A DNA stretch of 64,000 nucleotides. Origin: Bradyrhizobium sp. CCBAU 53421. Its GTDB lineage: Bacteria; Pseudomonadota; Alphaproteobacteria; Rhizobiales; Xanthobacteraceae. Below are positions 14,690-22,234 of the stretch, in pieces; the first letter of the stretch is position 1, and each line of letters begins with the position of its first letter. The notes under the pieces are model-generated. The model was not told where the DNA came from and did no database searches. It saw only the letters and a program-made list of their open reading frames with translations. The stretch is taken from assembly GCF_015291625.1 (NCBI RefSeq), contig NZ_CP030047.1:5890001-5954000 (forward strand). The letters are read 5' to 3'. The position numbers were made by a program, and so were the translations under genes.

Positions 14690-16723
14690 ATGCCGGATTC
14701 GCCGAAGACGATCCTGATCTGCTCGTGCGAAGACACGATGCATCTCGACACCGCTACGATCAAGCGAGGATGCCGCAACAGCGAGGTTGCCGAATTCCGA
14801 CACCTCTGCCGGGCCGAACTGGATCGGTTTCGCGATGCGGCGAAGGTTGCGGGACCGATGATCGTCGGCTGCACCCAGGAGGCGCCGCTGTTCGCCGATG
14901 CGATCGAGGGCCGCCCGGAACCGATGGAGTTCGTCAACATCCGGGAGACCGCAGGATGGTCCCTGGAAGGGCGGCAGGCGGGACCGAAAATGGCAGGGCT
15001 GCTCGCTGCAGCGTCCGAGCCGATGCCGGCCTACCCGTTTGTCACCTTGTCAAGCGAGGGCGTGATCCTGATCTATGGCCGCGACGACGTCGCGGTTGAA
15101 GCTGGCAGGCTGCTGGCAGATCACCTCGACGTGACGGTCATGATCACGGGGCAGGCGCAGATTGCACCGCCGGCGACGACGTCGTTCCCGATCGTCAGGG
15201 GAACTGTTCGCAACGCCAAGGGACATCTGGGCGTCTTCGAGCTTTTGATCGACGACTATGCTGCGCCTCGTCCCTCCTCGCGCGACACGCTGCTGTTCGA
15301 GACTCCGAGCAACGGCCTGACGTCGCGCTGCGACCTTATCCTGGATCTTTCCGGCGGGATGCCGCTTTTTCCCGCGCATGACTTGCGCGAAGGTTATCTC
15401 CGCGCCGACCCGGGCGATCCGTCCGCGATGCTGCGCGCGGTTCTCAGGGCTCGCGATCTCGTCGGCAGCTTCGACAAGCCGCAATACGTCAATTTCACAG
15501 CAGAGCTCTGCGTGCATTCGCGGTCGAAGCTAACGGGGTGCCATCGCTGCCTCGACCTCTGTCCGACCGGGGCGATCACACCGGATGGCGATCACGTCAG
15601 GATCAATGCGGAGGTCTGCGCCGGATGCGGCCAATGCGCCGCGGCCTGTCCGACCGGTGCGGCAACCTATGCCCTGCCGCCGGCCGACGCGCTGTTGCAC
15701 AAGTTGCGCGCGATGCTTTTGTCCTATCACGCAGCCGGTGGCGCCAATGCCGTCGTCCTGTTCCATGATGGCCAGCACGGCAACGCGTTGATCGATGCGC
15801 TCGCCCGCCATGGCGACGGGCTTCCGGCCAGCGTGCTGCCGCTCGCGGTGAACGAGGTGACGCAGGTTGGACTCGAGGCCGTCGTCGCCTCCTTCGCCTA
15901 TGGTGCGGCCGGGATACGCTTTCTGCTTCGCGCAAAGCCGCGGCATGACGTCGCCGGCCTGTTCAAGACGATCGCGATGGCCGACGCAATTATCTCCGGA
16001 CTTGGGTTCGAAGGACCTAGGTTCGAAGGACACAGGGTCGACGCAATCGAAACCGACGATCCGGACGCACTCGGCAAGGCGCTCTGGTCGATCGAGCCGG
16101 CGCCGACCGTCGCGCATCCTGCGACGTTCCGGTCGGTCGGCAAGCGGCGCGAATTGCTTCGCCTCGCGCTTCACGAGTTGCACCGCCGCGCGCCTGCGCC
16201 GGTCGACGTCATTGCGCTGCCTGAAGGCGCGCCACTTGGCGCGATCAGCGTCAATGTGGAGGGATGCACCTTATGCCTGTCGTGCGTGTCGGCCTGCCCG
16301 ACCGGTGCGCTGCGTGACGATCCCGAACGCCCGGTGCTCAAATTCGTCGAAGATGCCTGCGTGCAATGCGGATTGTGCCAGAGCACCTGCCCTGAAAAGG
16401 TGATCACGCTCATACCGCAAATCGACTTCCGTGCCGCCAGGGCCCCGGCGACGATCATCAAGGAGGAAGATCCGGCGCTTTGCATCCGCTGCAACAAGCC
16501 GTTTGGCGTGAAGAGCACGATTGAGAAGATCGCGGCGAAGCTCGAGGGCCGGCACTGGATGTATCCCACCGGGGACAAGCGGCTCGATACGGTACGAATG
16601 TGCGCGGATTGCCGCGTGATCACCATGAGCGAGCAGCAGTTCGACCCGTTTTCCGGCGTGCCACAACGCGCGGCGCCCCGCACGACCGACGATTATCTGC
16701 GCGAACGCGAAACCAAGAACTAG
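14690..16723 (+). CDS. Multi-cluster 4Fe-4S protein of the formate dehydrogenase region
   Basis: This 677-residue cytosolic protein carries four classical [4Fe-4S] motifs: CHRCLDLCP near residue 283, CAGCGQCAAACP near 311, CTLCLSCVSACP near 526 and CVQCGLCQSTCP near 557. A Cys-rich tail (CIRCNK, CADC) follows. The N-terminal 280 residues include CSCEDT and CTQEAPLF. It is divergent from the fdh operon and is probably an electron-transfer or cofactor-maturation partner. Residues GFEGPRFEGHR are encoded by an in-frame 15-bp tandem duplication at 16006-16035. The family is known from fdh loci, but its electron donor and acceptor are not. Confidence 0.85.
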   Translation: MPDSPKTILICSCEDTMHLDTATIKRGCRNSEVAEFRHLCRAELDRFRDAAKVAGPMIVGCTQEAPLFADAIEGRPEPMEFVNIRETAGWSLEGRQAGPKMAGLLAAASEPMPAYPFVTLSSEGVILIYGRDDVAVEAGRLLADHLDVTVMITGQAQIAPPATTSFPIVRGTVRNAKGHLGVFELLIDDYAAPRPSSRDTLLFETPSNGLTSRCDLILDLSGGMPLFPAHDLREGYLRADPGDPSAMLRAVLRARDLVGSFDKPQYVNFTAELCVHSRSKLTGCHRCLDLCPTGAITPDGDHVRINAEVCAGCGQCAAACPTGAATYALPPADALLHKLRAMLLSYHAAGGANAVVLFHDGQHGNALIDALARHGDGLPASVLPLAVNEVTQVGLEAVVASFAYGAAGIRFLLRAKPRHDVAGLFKTIAMADAIISGLGFEGPRFEGHRVDAIETDDPDALGKALWSIEPAPTVAHPATFRSVGKRRELLRLALHELHRRAPAPVDVIALPEGAPLGAISVNVEGCTLCLSCVSACPTGALRDDPERPVLKFVEDACVQCGLCQSTCPEKVITLIPQIDFRAARAPATIIKEEDPALCIRCNKPFGVKSTIEKIAAKLEGRHWMYPTGDKRLDTVRMCADCRVITMSEQQFDPFSGVPQRAAPRTTDDYLRERETKN

Positions 16724-16768
16724 AACCAATTCGATTGTGGGGAGCAGCCCGCTTTAGGAAGGTGCACC

Positions 16769-17077
16769 ATGTCTCATCTCATCAAAGCTCATTTTGCATT
16801 CATCGCCGTTGGGGTTGCCCTTGGCGCAGCGATGACCGCGGCGCCCGTAGAAGCCGCGCGCCTGTCGAACGCCGACAAGGTCGCCCTGAAGCAGGCGATT
16901 GTTGCCTGCAAGGCGGAGGCCAAGGGCAAGAAGGTCAAATGGCTCGCGCGCCGGAAATACGTGAACAATTGCGTCACCGAGGCCCTGAAGGAGCACCCAA
17001 ACGTCGACGTCGTTAGACTGATCAAGGAGTATCCGAACATAACGGCCCTCCCGGTAGAGAAATGGCCCGGCTTCTAG
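16769..17077 (+). CDS. Small exported basic protein, uncharacterised
   Basis: This 102-residue protein has an N-terminal signal peptide (hydrophobic FAFIAVGVALGAAMTAAP, likely cleavage after VEA). A Lys-rich mature domain with two cysteines follows (IVACKAEAKGKKVKW, YVNNCVTEALKEHP), probably a periplasmic disulfide. AGGAAGG precedes the ATG. It follows the 4Fe-4S gene by 45 nt on the same strand and is convergent with the WD40-cytochrome gene. I do not recognise the family beyond Bradyrhizobium-type hypothetical proteins. Confidence 0.75.
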   Translation: MSHLIKAHFAFIAVGVALGAAMTAAPVEAARLSNADKVALKQAIVACKAEAKGKKVKWLARRKYVNNCVTEALKEHPNVDVVRLIKEYPNITALPVEKWPGF

Positions 17078-17102
17078 CAATTTAACGCCGCGCAACGGGC
17101 CG

Positions 17103-18395
17103 CTACCGTGGCCCTGATGTCGCACGCCCCAGGAAACCCGTGAGTGCCTTGCGGTCCTCAACCGACCCGATCCGCTGCTCCGGCATTTTTGTGCCCGGCG
17201 TATAGGTATTCGGGCCGAGCTCGAACAGTCTTGCCACCGTTTCAGGAGTCCAGATGATATCCAGCTTCGTCAGCGCGTCGGAGAAGCGATATCCCGGCAG
17301 CGACGCAATCCTGCGACCATACAGGCCGTCGAGGGTGGGGCCGGCGCGCGGCGGCTCCCGCGCGGACAGCGTGTGACACGCAACACACGCCTTGAACACC
17401 TCCGCGCCACGATCTCCCGCATAGGAAGCCAGCGGATCGCCCTGCACAGCCTGCGGCGACGAGCCGACGGGATCGCCCGTCCGCGCGTTCCAGCGCCGGA
17501 TCCCGCCGTCCGCGCCACCTGTCAGCAGCGTTGCATTGTCGGGCAGGAATGCCACCGACCAAATCGGCGCTCCCTGAACGGCCAGCGATTGCACGATGCT
17601 CCGCGCCTTCCGGTCAATAACGGAAACCCCTCCACCAATTGCCGTCACCGCGATCAACGTACCGTCGGAGGAAATCGCCAACGCGACGATCGGAGTCGAC
17701 CCGACCTGAACTTCACCGGTCTCACGACCATCCGATGTCAGAAGCCGCATTTTCCCATCGCCTCCGCCCGTAATGATCTCGCCGTCGGGCGCGACTGCCA
17801 CGGCATTGAGAGGCGACGGAAGCAGGACGACATCCGGCACTCCCGCCACCATCGGCCAAATCCTCAACTCGCGATCGTAGCCGACGCTGACCAGCGATTG
17901 CCCATCCGCAGAGAAGGCGACTCCGTTGACGTTCTGCGTGTGTCCTTTCAGCATCTGCGGCACGCCGCCTGTGAGTGACCAGACACCTACCATATGATCC
18001 CACGACGCTGAGGCGAGTCTGGTTCCGTCCGGCGAGACGGCGAGCGAGACGATTGGCGCGTGATGGCCCTCGAAAACCTGATCCGGCTGGTCCCGGCCGG
18101 ATGTCCAGATCGCGATCCGCGCGTCGGCGCCGGCTGTCGCCATGCGGCCATCCCTGAGGAAGACAACCGCATTCACCGCATCAGAGTGAAAGCGAAGGAC
18201 CTGTTCCGCGGATTCGATCTTGAGCGACCATCGAACTGCCGATGTATCGAAGCTGCCTGACAGCGCACTGTCGCCGTCACTCGAGATCGCGATCGCGCGC
18301 ACGGGGCCGCCATGACCCGCGAGTTGTCCTCGCGCCGGCGTTGAATCAAATGCCCACAGGGCAGCAACGACATACAAATTTGAGAGCCAGTTCAT
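17103..18395 (-). CDS. WD40 repeat beta-propeller fused to a class I cytochrome c
   Basis: A signal peptide ends near ARGQ, placing the protein in the periplasm. About seven WD40 repeats follow, with typical GH...S.D...SGSFD and D..RIWS-like elements (for example GHHAPIVSLAVSPDGTRLAS). The C-terminal 110 residues are a cytochrome c domain with haem motif CVACH near residue 336 and a likely axial Met in GTKMPEQ. It may dock a redox partner through the propeller. It sits between the formate block and the peptide block, convergent with the small exported gene. The specific partner is unknown. Confidence 0.88.
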   Translation of the reverse strand: MNWLSNLYVVAALWAFDSTPARGQLAGHGGPVRAIAISSDGDSALSGSFDTSAVRWSLKIESAEQVLRFHSDAVNAVVFLRDGRMATAGADARIAIWTSGRDQPDQVFEGHHAPIVSLAVSPDGTRLASASWDHMVGVWSLTGGVPQMLKGHTQNVNGVAFSADGQSLVSVGYDRELRIWPMVAGVPDVVLLPSPLNAVAVAPDGEIITGGGDGKMRLLTSDGRETGEVQVGSTPIVALAISSDGTLIAVTAIGGGVSVIDRKARSIVQSLAVQGAPIWSVAFLPDNATLLTGGADGGIRRWNARTGDPVGSSPQAVQGDPLASYAGDRGAEVFKACVACHTLSAREPPRAGPTLDGLYGRRIASLPGYRFSDALTKLDIIWTPETVARLFELGPNTYTPGTKMPEQRIGSVEDRKALTGFLGRATSGPR

Positions 18396-18937
18396 CGGCG
18401 GCTCGCGGGTCGGCTCCGGCAGGTTTCCGTTGCCTTGCGAGATAGTTTGCGCGCGCTTGGCCGGGTCAACAACTGGAGCCGTTGCTGGGTTTCCATGCTG
18501 CGCCGCGGGAGGGGAGCCCCTCCGCTACTCAATGCCGCAATGGCGTCTTGTCGGCTTGAACCGAGCGTCACCGGCTCCTATCCTGAACCTGAAGCGTCAG
18601 GGATGACGGCATGCAAATACGATCTAAAACGTATCTGCATTTCATTTCGCTGTGGCGATCGCTCCGCAATTCGATTCCGCCGCTCCACGGCGATGCGCCT
18701 CGTCAAGCGTCACCATCGCTCGTTTACGTCGCGGTCGTGCTGACGTTTCTCCTAGCGATCCTGGAGGTCGATCTTCATCGAGGCGAATTGGAATCGCTTG
18801 GTCTCCTCGCAAACCGCGACCCTCCTCCAGCAGCCTTCTTGGGCCCCTAGGCGTTCGTCGCCCGCTCAGGCTTCATTCTGAAGCGCTCCTTGAGCGTGAT
18901 CCCGACTGCGATCCGCTTCGCCTGACAAGCGGCCCGT
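18396..18937. other. Mostly noncoding stretch
   Basis: Apart from one weak candidate small membrane protein (18611-18850), I see no gene, repeat or clear regulatory site here. Confidence 0.35.
18611..18850 (+). CDS. Possible small membrane protein
   Basis: This candidate encodes 79 residues. The first half is basic and unconvincing. The second half looks protein-like: a single membrane segment (SLVYVAVVLTFLLAILEVDL) followed by HRGELESLGLL. A shorter product starting further in is possible. No strong ribosome site precedes the first ATG. It may be a real lineage-specific small protein, but I hold this loosely. Confidence 0.35.
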   Translation: MQIRSKTYLHFISLWRSLRNSIPPLHGDAPRQASPSLVYVAVVLTFLLAILEVDLHRGELESLGLLANRDPPPAAFLGP

Positions 18938-19153
18938 TCAGCGCGTCGTCTCTCTTGGGAAGACCAGGGACCGGTCGTCAAAATCCTCGGCTGGCAAGGT
19001 GGCTGCACTGCGGGCGCCTTGCGGTTCTTGCAGTATCGAACTGCTTGCGATCCCGGCCTGCCCGACCGTCGGGACCGAGTGTGAGCGCGGGACACCGAGC
19101 AACACGGTAACGAACGCGAAAACCACGACGGCCGCTACCACCAGACCTTTCAT
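18938..19153 (-). CDS. Small exported protein under CRP-like control
   Basis: This 71-residue product begins MKGLVVAAVVVFAFVTVLLG, a signal peptide or membrane anchor. A polar mature part follows, containing VGQAGIASSS and a conserved-looking tail TLPAEDFDDRSLVFPR. I place the start at the ATG at 19153 because GGAG lies 9 nt upstream and the longer frame is Arg-rich. A perfect CRP-type palindrome lies 78 bp upstream, exactly as for the double-glycine peptides nearby. It has no double-glycine leader, so it would leave through the general export path. Function unknown. Confidence 0.65.
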   Translation of the reverse strand: MKGLVVAAVVVFAFVTVLLGVPRSHSVPTVGQAGIASSSILQEPQGARSAATLPAEDFDDRSLVFPRETTR

Positions 19154-19230
19154 GCGAAATCTCCGTTCGGTTGGAGCTGTCCCCGAAGAAGTTTGCAGTG
19201 ATCTGATTAGTGCTGACCGCAGCATCACGA

Positions 19231-19246
19231 TGTGAACCGCCTCACA
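19231..19246 (-). promoter_or_regulatory. CRP-like operator upstream of the small exported gene
   Basis: TGTGAACCGCCTCACA matches the cAMP-receptor-protein consensus TGTGA-N6-TCACA at all ten defined positions. It lies 78 bp before the ATG at 19153. The rest of the gene-free stretch 19154-19610 shows only the second operator at 19522-19537. Confidence 0.75.
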
Positions 19247-19521
19247 TGCCCTGGAAATTTTCGGGTGAGCGCGTGAAAACCGCGGCTTCGATCTGCTCAT
19301 TGAGTGATTCGTCTTTGACCGCATCACGTCCAAGTTCGAGAAGAGGTCGGTCCTTCCAGTTTCGCCCGCTCGGCGGCAAGCCGGGATGCCAGGTCGTCCA
19401 GCATGGTCCGGCAGTCGTCTGCCCTACCTGCCGCGGACCTTTGCCACACCCGAGGCGCGGCAAGTACGGCACTCACTCTGCCGCTTCACTGGCGAAACCA
19501 GCAGGCGCTGGCTTGGTCGAT

Positions 19522-19537
19522 TGTGACGCACGTCACA
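19522..19537 (+). promoter_or_regulatory. CRP-like operator upstream of peptide 1
   Basis: TGTGACGCACGTCACA is a perfect TGTGA-N6-TCACA palindrome, 74 bp before the ATG at 19611. It would suit activation by a Crp/Fnr-family regulator. Confidence 0.75.
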
Positions 19538-19610
19538 GCGACCCTCGCTTGGAGTTCGTATCTTTCCCACACCGGTCGCAATGGAGCCGCCGGCAACAGA
19601 GGGAAGGCAG

Positions 19611-19790
19611 ATGAAGATGACGAGCATTCGTGAACTGTCGGCCGACGAACTGGGAGTAGTTTCGGGAGGCAAGCCGACCAGCCCGGTCAGTGTTCCTGCA
19701 AATGCGTTCGACAAGCTGCTGGCGGCGATCGACAAGAATCTTGCGACGGTGAAGCAGCTGCAGCCCGGCGGTTACCTTCCGCCCGGCTAA
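19611..19790 (+). CDS. Double-glycine-leader peptide 1
   Basis: This 59-residue precursor has the leader MKMTSIRELSADELGVVSGG, which fits the class cleaved after Gly-Gly by C39 peptidase transporters. The core is about 39 residues (KPTSPVSVPANAF, then an amphipathic helix DKLLAAIDKNLATVKQL, then PGGYLPPG). It contains no Cys, so no lanthionine or disulfide is possible. The ATG at 19611 was chosen because the leader then has family length; GGGAAGG precedes it. It is expected to be processed and exported by the transporters at 24173-29259. It could be an antimicrobial or a signalling peptide; nothing here decides. Confidence 0.75.
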   Translation: MKMTSIRELSADELGVVSGGKPTSPVSVPANAFDKLLAAIDKNLATVKQLQPGGYLPPG

Positions 19791-19830
19791 GGCAACGAGG
19801 CACATTGTGGCCCCAACGCCCATGGCTGTA

Positions 19831-19881
19831 GTGGTTACGTTTCGGTTCGGTTCTCTAGAGGGCCGATACCGACGTAACCAC
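19831..19881. other. Long imperfect stem-loop after peptide 1
   Basis: GTGGTTACGT (19831-19840) is perfectly complementary to ACGTAACCAC (19872-19881). Inner CGG...CGG/CCG...CCG pairing extends the stem around a loop containing TCTCTAGAG. No U tract follows. It lies 40 nt after the peptide 1 stop codon and may be a 3' structure of that message or a regulator site. The following stretch to 20183 shows nothing else. Confidence 0.5.
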
Positions 19882-20183
19882 CCGTGCCCTCCTCCGCGGC
19901 TTGTGCCCTAGCGTTGGAGTATTGCTGCGTGTCGGCGGACAATCTTCGGAAAGCCATCGAGAAGATCGGCGACTCCGCTACGTCCGAAAGGAATTGGATT
20001 TACTCGACAAATTTCACGAATGACCAAACCTGACTGTCGAATCTGCTTCGGCCCGGGAATGATACTGCTCGGCGTCGGAACGTTCTTTGCACAAGCTCTG
20101 ACGACCGGACTCGTCAGTCGGGCCGCCGCAACAATGTCAGGACTCTCGGGCCTGATCTTTCGAACGACTCTCAAGACAAGAAG

Positions 20184-20663
20184 CTATTGCTCCGCCTGAT
20201 GCACCAACAGCTCGGCAATTCGATCATCGGCCCGGCGGAGCCTCCGACAAAGCTCGCGGCTGATATTCTGCATCACCAGGACATACGCGCGGATGTCTGC
20301 CTTGCAATACATGTAGAGGTTCCGAGCCGTGAGCTCATACAGGATGGTTGGGCTTTGCGCGGCGACGGAGGCCGATCGATTTTGCATTTCGATGAGGGTC
20401 ATTTCGCCAAAAAAATCACCGGGTTCAAGACTTGCCATCCGAATTGGGCGTCCCGAATGCCCAAGCTTGCTCACTACGAGGTCGCCGGAGTGAACAACAA
20501 ACATTGAACGCCCCGGCTCTCCCTCTGCTACGATCGTCGCGCCGACGTCGAAGCGGCGCTCGACGAGCATTGAGATCAGAAGATCGAGGCTTGCATCTGA
20601 CAGCCCTCCGAAAAAAGGCGTCGCGAGCAGGAAGGCTTTCAATTCGGGAGAGCTGGCAGCCAT
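20184..20663 (-). CDS. Stand-alone cyclic-nucleotide-binding domain protein
   Basis: This 159-residue protein is a single Crp-type effector domain: LKAFLLATPFFGGLSDASLD, GATIVAEGEPGRSMFVVHSG, and the phosphate-binding cassette FFGEMTLIEMQNRSASVAA with the Glu and Arg that contact the cyclic phosphate. The C-terminal helix ends RRADDRIAELLVHQAEQ. There is no DNA-binding domain, so it cannot itself bind the CRP-like operators around it. It may buffer cyclic nucleotide or control an exporter protein. It lies among the peptide genes. Confidence 0.85.
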   Translation of the reverse strand: MAASSPELKAFLLATPFFGGLSDASLDLLISMLVERRFDVGATIVAEGEPGRSMFVVHSGDLVVSKLGHSGRPIRMASLEPGDFFGEMTLIEMQNRSASVAAQSPTILYELTARNLYMYCKADIRAYVLVMQNISRELCRRLRRADDRIAELLVHQAEQ

Positions 20664-20806
20664 CGCGCCACTATACTGCCGCTCCCGGCGGCAGCAAGCC
20701 TAAGGTCCGAACGACTACAGCGTCCGCCCGTTCGGATAAATCGGAAACCCTCGGATAGCCAGCGCTATCGCGCTGAGCTGCTTCGCCGTCCGGCTCATGC
20801 GCGACT

Positions 20807-20840
20807 TCAGAGCCGGCGTTGTTGGCAGTGCCGGCTCTGA
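20807..20840 (-). terminator. Hairpin after peptide 2
   Basis: TCAGAGCCGGC (20807-20817) and GCCGGCTCTGA (20830-20840) form a perfect 11-bp stem with a 12-nt loop. It starts 18 nt after the peptide 2 stop on the minus strand. No U tract follows, so it may stabilise the message end rather than terminate. Confidence 0.5.
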
Positions 20841-20858
20841 CATCCAGCCCCCCGTTGA

Positions 20859-21074
20859 TTAGGCCGGAAACGGCCCGAACGGACCACCCGTAGGGAAGGT
20901 CGGTCGGGTGCCGCCGGTCGGAAGCCATGGACCACGCCCGATAGTCGGAGAGACATAGATGACCCCTCCATGACCGTCGGAAACCGGAATTCCGAAGCAA
21001 CCGCCGGTCACGGACTCAAATTCCTCATCGGACAGCGGACGGACCGTCTGATGCTCATTCTGGTATGCACTCAT
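20859..21074 (-). CDS. Double-glycine-leader peptide 2, Gly/Pro-rich core
   Basis: This 71-residue precursor has a leader ending RPLSDEEFESVTGG and a core of about 46 residues beginning CFGIPVSDGHGG. The core continues with IGRGPWLPTGG and FPTGGPFGPFPA, very rich in Gly and Pro, with a single Cys directly after the cleavage site. I start at the ATG at 21074 (MSAYQNEH) because GGAG then lies 6 nt upstream; the codon before it is also ATG. A CRP-like operator lies 79 bp upstream. The core is unlike peptides 1, 3 and 4. Confidence 0.75.
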   Translation of the reverse strand: MSAYQNEHQTVRPLSDEEFESVTGGCFGIPVSDGHGGVIYVSPTIGRGPWLPTGGTRPTFPTGGPFGPFPA

Positions 21075-21152
21075 CATCAACTCCATCTGTCTAGGGTGAA
21101 CGGATGATCCTTGCCATCCAGGTGCAGCTTGCCGCATCGACGAACAGCTCGC

Positions 21153-21168
21153 TGTGACCTTGATCACG
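21153..21168 (-). promoter_or_regulatory. CRP-like operator upstream of peptide 2
   Basis: TGTGACCTTGATCACG matches TGTGA-N6-TCACA at nine of ten positions and lies 79 bp before the ATG at 21074. The stretch up to peptide 3 holds no other site I can support. Confidence 0.7.
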
Positions 21169-21353
21169 CAGCCCGCACGGGCGATGCAAACCCGCACTTT
21201 CAACGGTATCGTCGATGCTGTTGCCGATTGAGGTACAGCGGTGAACGATCGACTTGCCGCACTACCACTGAAAAACAATGCGAGGTCCTCGCTTCTGAGA
21301 CCTCGCATCCATTGATCCCTTTCCGCTAGCCCAAGGCACGAGCCAGGCTTGAG

Positions 21354-21515
21354 CTAGCTCCGAATGGGTCCTCCCGACGAGGTGGGAATGTGAAGTTGGC
21401 CCAAAAGCCAATTTATGAAATCGGAAACAGCCGAGCCGCCGGTTCCGCCATTACTGCGGCTTCCACCGCACACGGACTCGAGCTCCTCTCCAGTCAACTC
21501 ACGAATTTTCTGCAT
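21354..21515 (-). CDS. Double-glycine-leader peptide 3, very short gene
   Basis: This 53-residue frame encodes a leader MQKIRELTGEELESVCGG and a 35-residue core with a Gly/Ser/Asn-rich start (SRSNGGTGG), a hydrophobic helix (VSDFINWLLGQLHI) and a polar tail PTSSGGPIRS. GAGGAG lies 8 nt before the ATG. The leader matches the other four peptides in the same region, which is strong evidence that this short gene is real. It has no full CRP-like site of its own and may be cotranscribed with peptide 4, whose stop lies 110 nt upstream. Confidence 0.7.
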   Translation of the reverse strand: MQKIRELTGEELESVCGGSRSNGGTGGSAVSDFINWLLGQLHIPTSSGGPIRS

Positions 21516-21567
21516 GGTATGCTCCTCTCATCTGTTGGGCTTCTGCCTGCTGAGCTCATGCCCGCCG

Positions 21568-21612
21568 CCAAAGCGAAACCCGTGATGCGGGCGCGCCCAG
21601 GTCTCGCTTTGG
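21568..21612 (-). terminator. Hairpin between peptide genes 4 and 3
   Basis: CCAAAGCGA (21568-21576) pairs perfectly with TCGCTTTGG (21604-21612). The long loop contains a further small GC stem. It follows the peptide 4 stop by 13 nt. It may partly terminate or stabilise the peptide 4 message. No U tract is present. Confidence 0.45.
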
Positions 21613-21625
21613 TCGAACGGGATGC

Positions 21626-21856
21626 TCAGAAGATCTGGCTGATGCAGTACCCGATCCCGCCGAGGAGACCGCCGCCAATGGCACCGGGTACGGCGCCGAT
21701 GCCGCCAACCGCCGCGCCACCCATGCCGCCCGTCACTCCTCCGCCCAACAGCGACTTGGCGAAATCTCCCCAGCTCCACTTGCCGCCGGCCACCGCGTCG
21801 AGTTCGTCGATGGAAAGCTCGCGGGTGTCTGCATTGTCGTTCACGTTACGCGTCAT
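21626..21856 (-). CDS. Double-glycine-leader peptide 4, glycine-zipper core
   Basis: This 76-residue precursor has a leader MTRNVNDNADTRELSIDELD followed by AVAGG. The core starts KWSWGDFAKSLLGGG and continues through repeated small-residue motifs (GGMGGAAVGGIG, GAIGGGLLGG) to YCISQIF. The GxxxG-rich hydrophobic core is what is seen in pore-forming class II bacteriocins and microcins. AGGAGG precedes the ATG at 21856. CRP-like sites lie 81 and 209 bp upstream. This is the best antimicrobial candidate of the five, by analogy only. Confidence 0.8.
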   Translation of the reverse strand: MTRNVNDNADTRELSIDELDAVAGGKWSWGDFAKSLLGGGVTGGMGGAAVGGIGAVPGAIGGGLLGGIGYCISQIF

Positions 21857-21936
21857 CTCAGTCCTCCTTGCTATGTTCATGGTGCGGGACCATCCCGTGA
21901 CCAGTGCGCAGCATGTCTCTGCTGCCCGGAGGCTTC

Positions 21937-21952
21937 CGTGAGGATTGTCACT
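21937..21952 (-). promoter_or_regulatory. CRP-like operator upstream of peptide 4, proximal
   Basis: CGTGAGGATTGTCACT matches TGTGA-N6-TCACA at eight of ten positions and lies 81 bp before the ATG at 21856, the same spacing as the other peptide genes. Confidence 0.6.
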
Positions 21953-22064
21953 TCAGCTGAACCCCACTGCAATCAAGCCGGCTGTTCTGGGCCGCGCGGG
22001 CTCCAGGGGGCGAAACAAACGTCGCGCGTCGAAACCCGGCCCGTCATCGCGCACAATCCCGCCT

Positions 22065-22080
22065 CGTGATGCAGATCACG
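22065..22080. promoter_or_regulatory. CRP-like palindrome, distal to peptide 4
   Basis: CGTGATGCAGATCACG is a perfect palindrome of the CGTGA-N6-TCACG form, 128 bp from the proximal site. It could be a second operator for peptide 4. No gene starts at the usual spacing on the other side except an unconvincing frame opposite the gene at 22235. The remaining sequence between 21857 and 22234 shows no gene. Confidence 0.5.
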
Positions 22081-22234
22081 CCCGATCTGAATGGCAGATC
22101 TATTGTGCTGCGCGGAGTTCACGAAGGGACGGTCCGTCCCGAACATTTGGCGGAAAACACGAAGGAGCGCGCACATGAGGGACCACGGACCCGCCGGCAG
22201 ATCCCGCTTTCGGCGTCAGCAAACGCGCGACGCG

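Noticed and set aside
18847..19095. A minus-strand frame ending in a basic helical segment
   Set aside because: It overlaps the better-supported small exported gene in another frame and has no ribosome site.
19242..19472. Possible broken minus-strand coding fragment (MLDDLASRLAAERAKLEG)
   Set aside because: The helix-like stretch is short and needs a frameshift to continue; there is no family match I can name.
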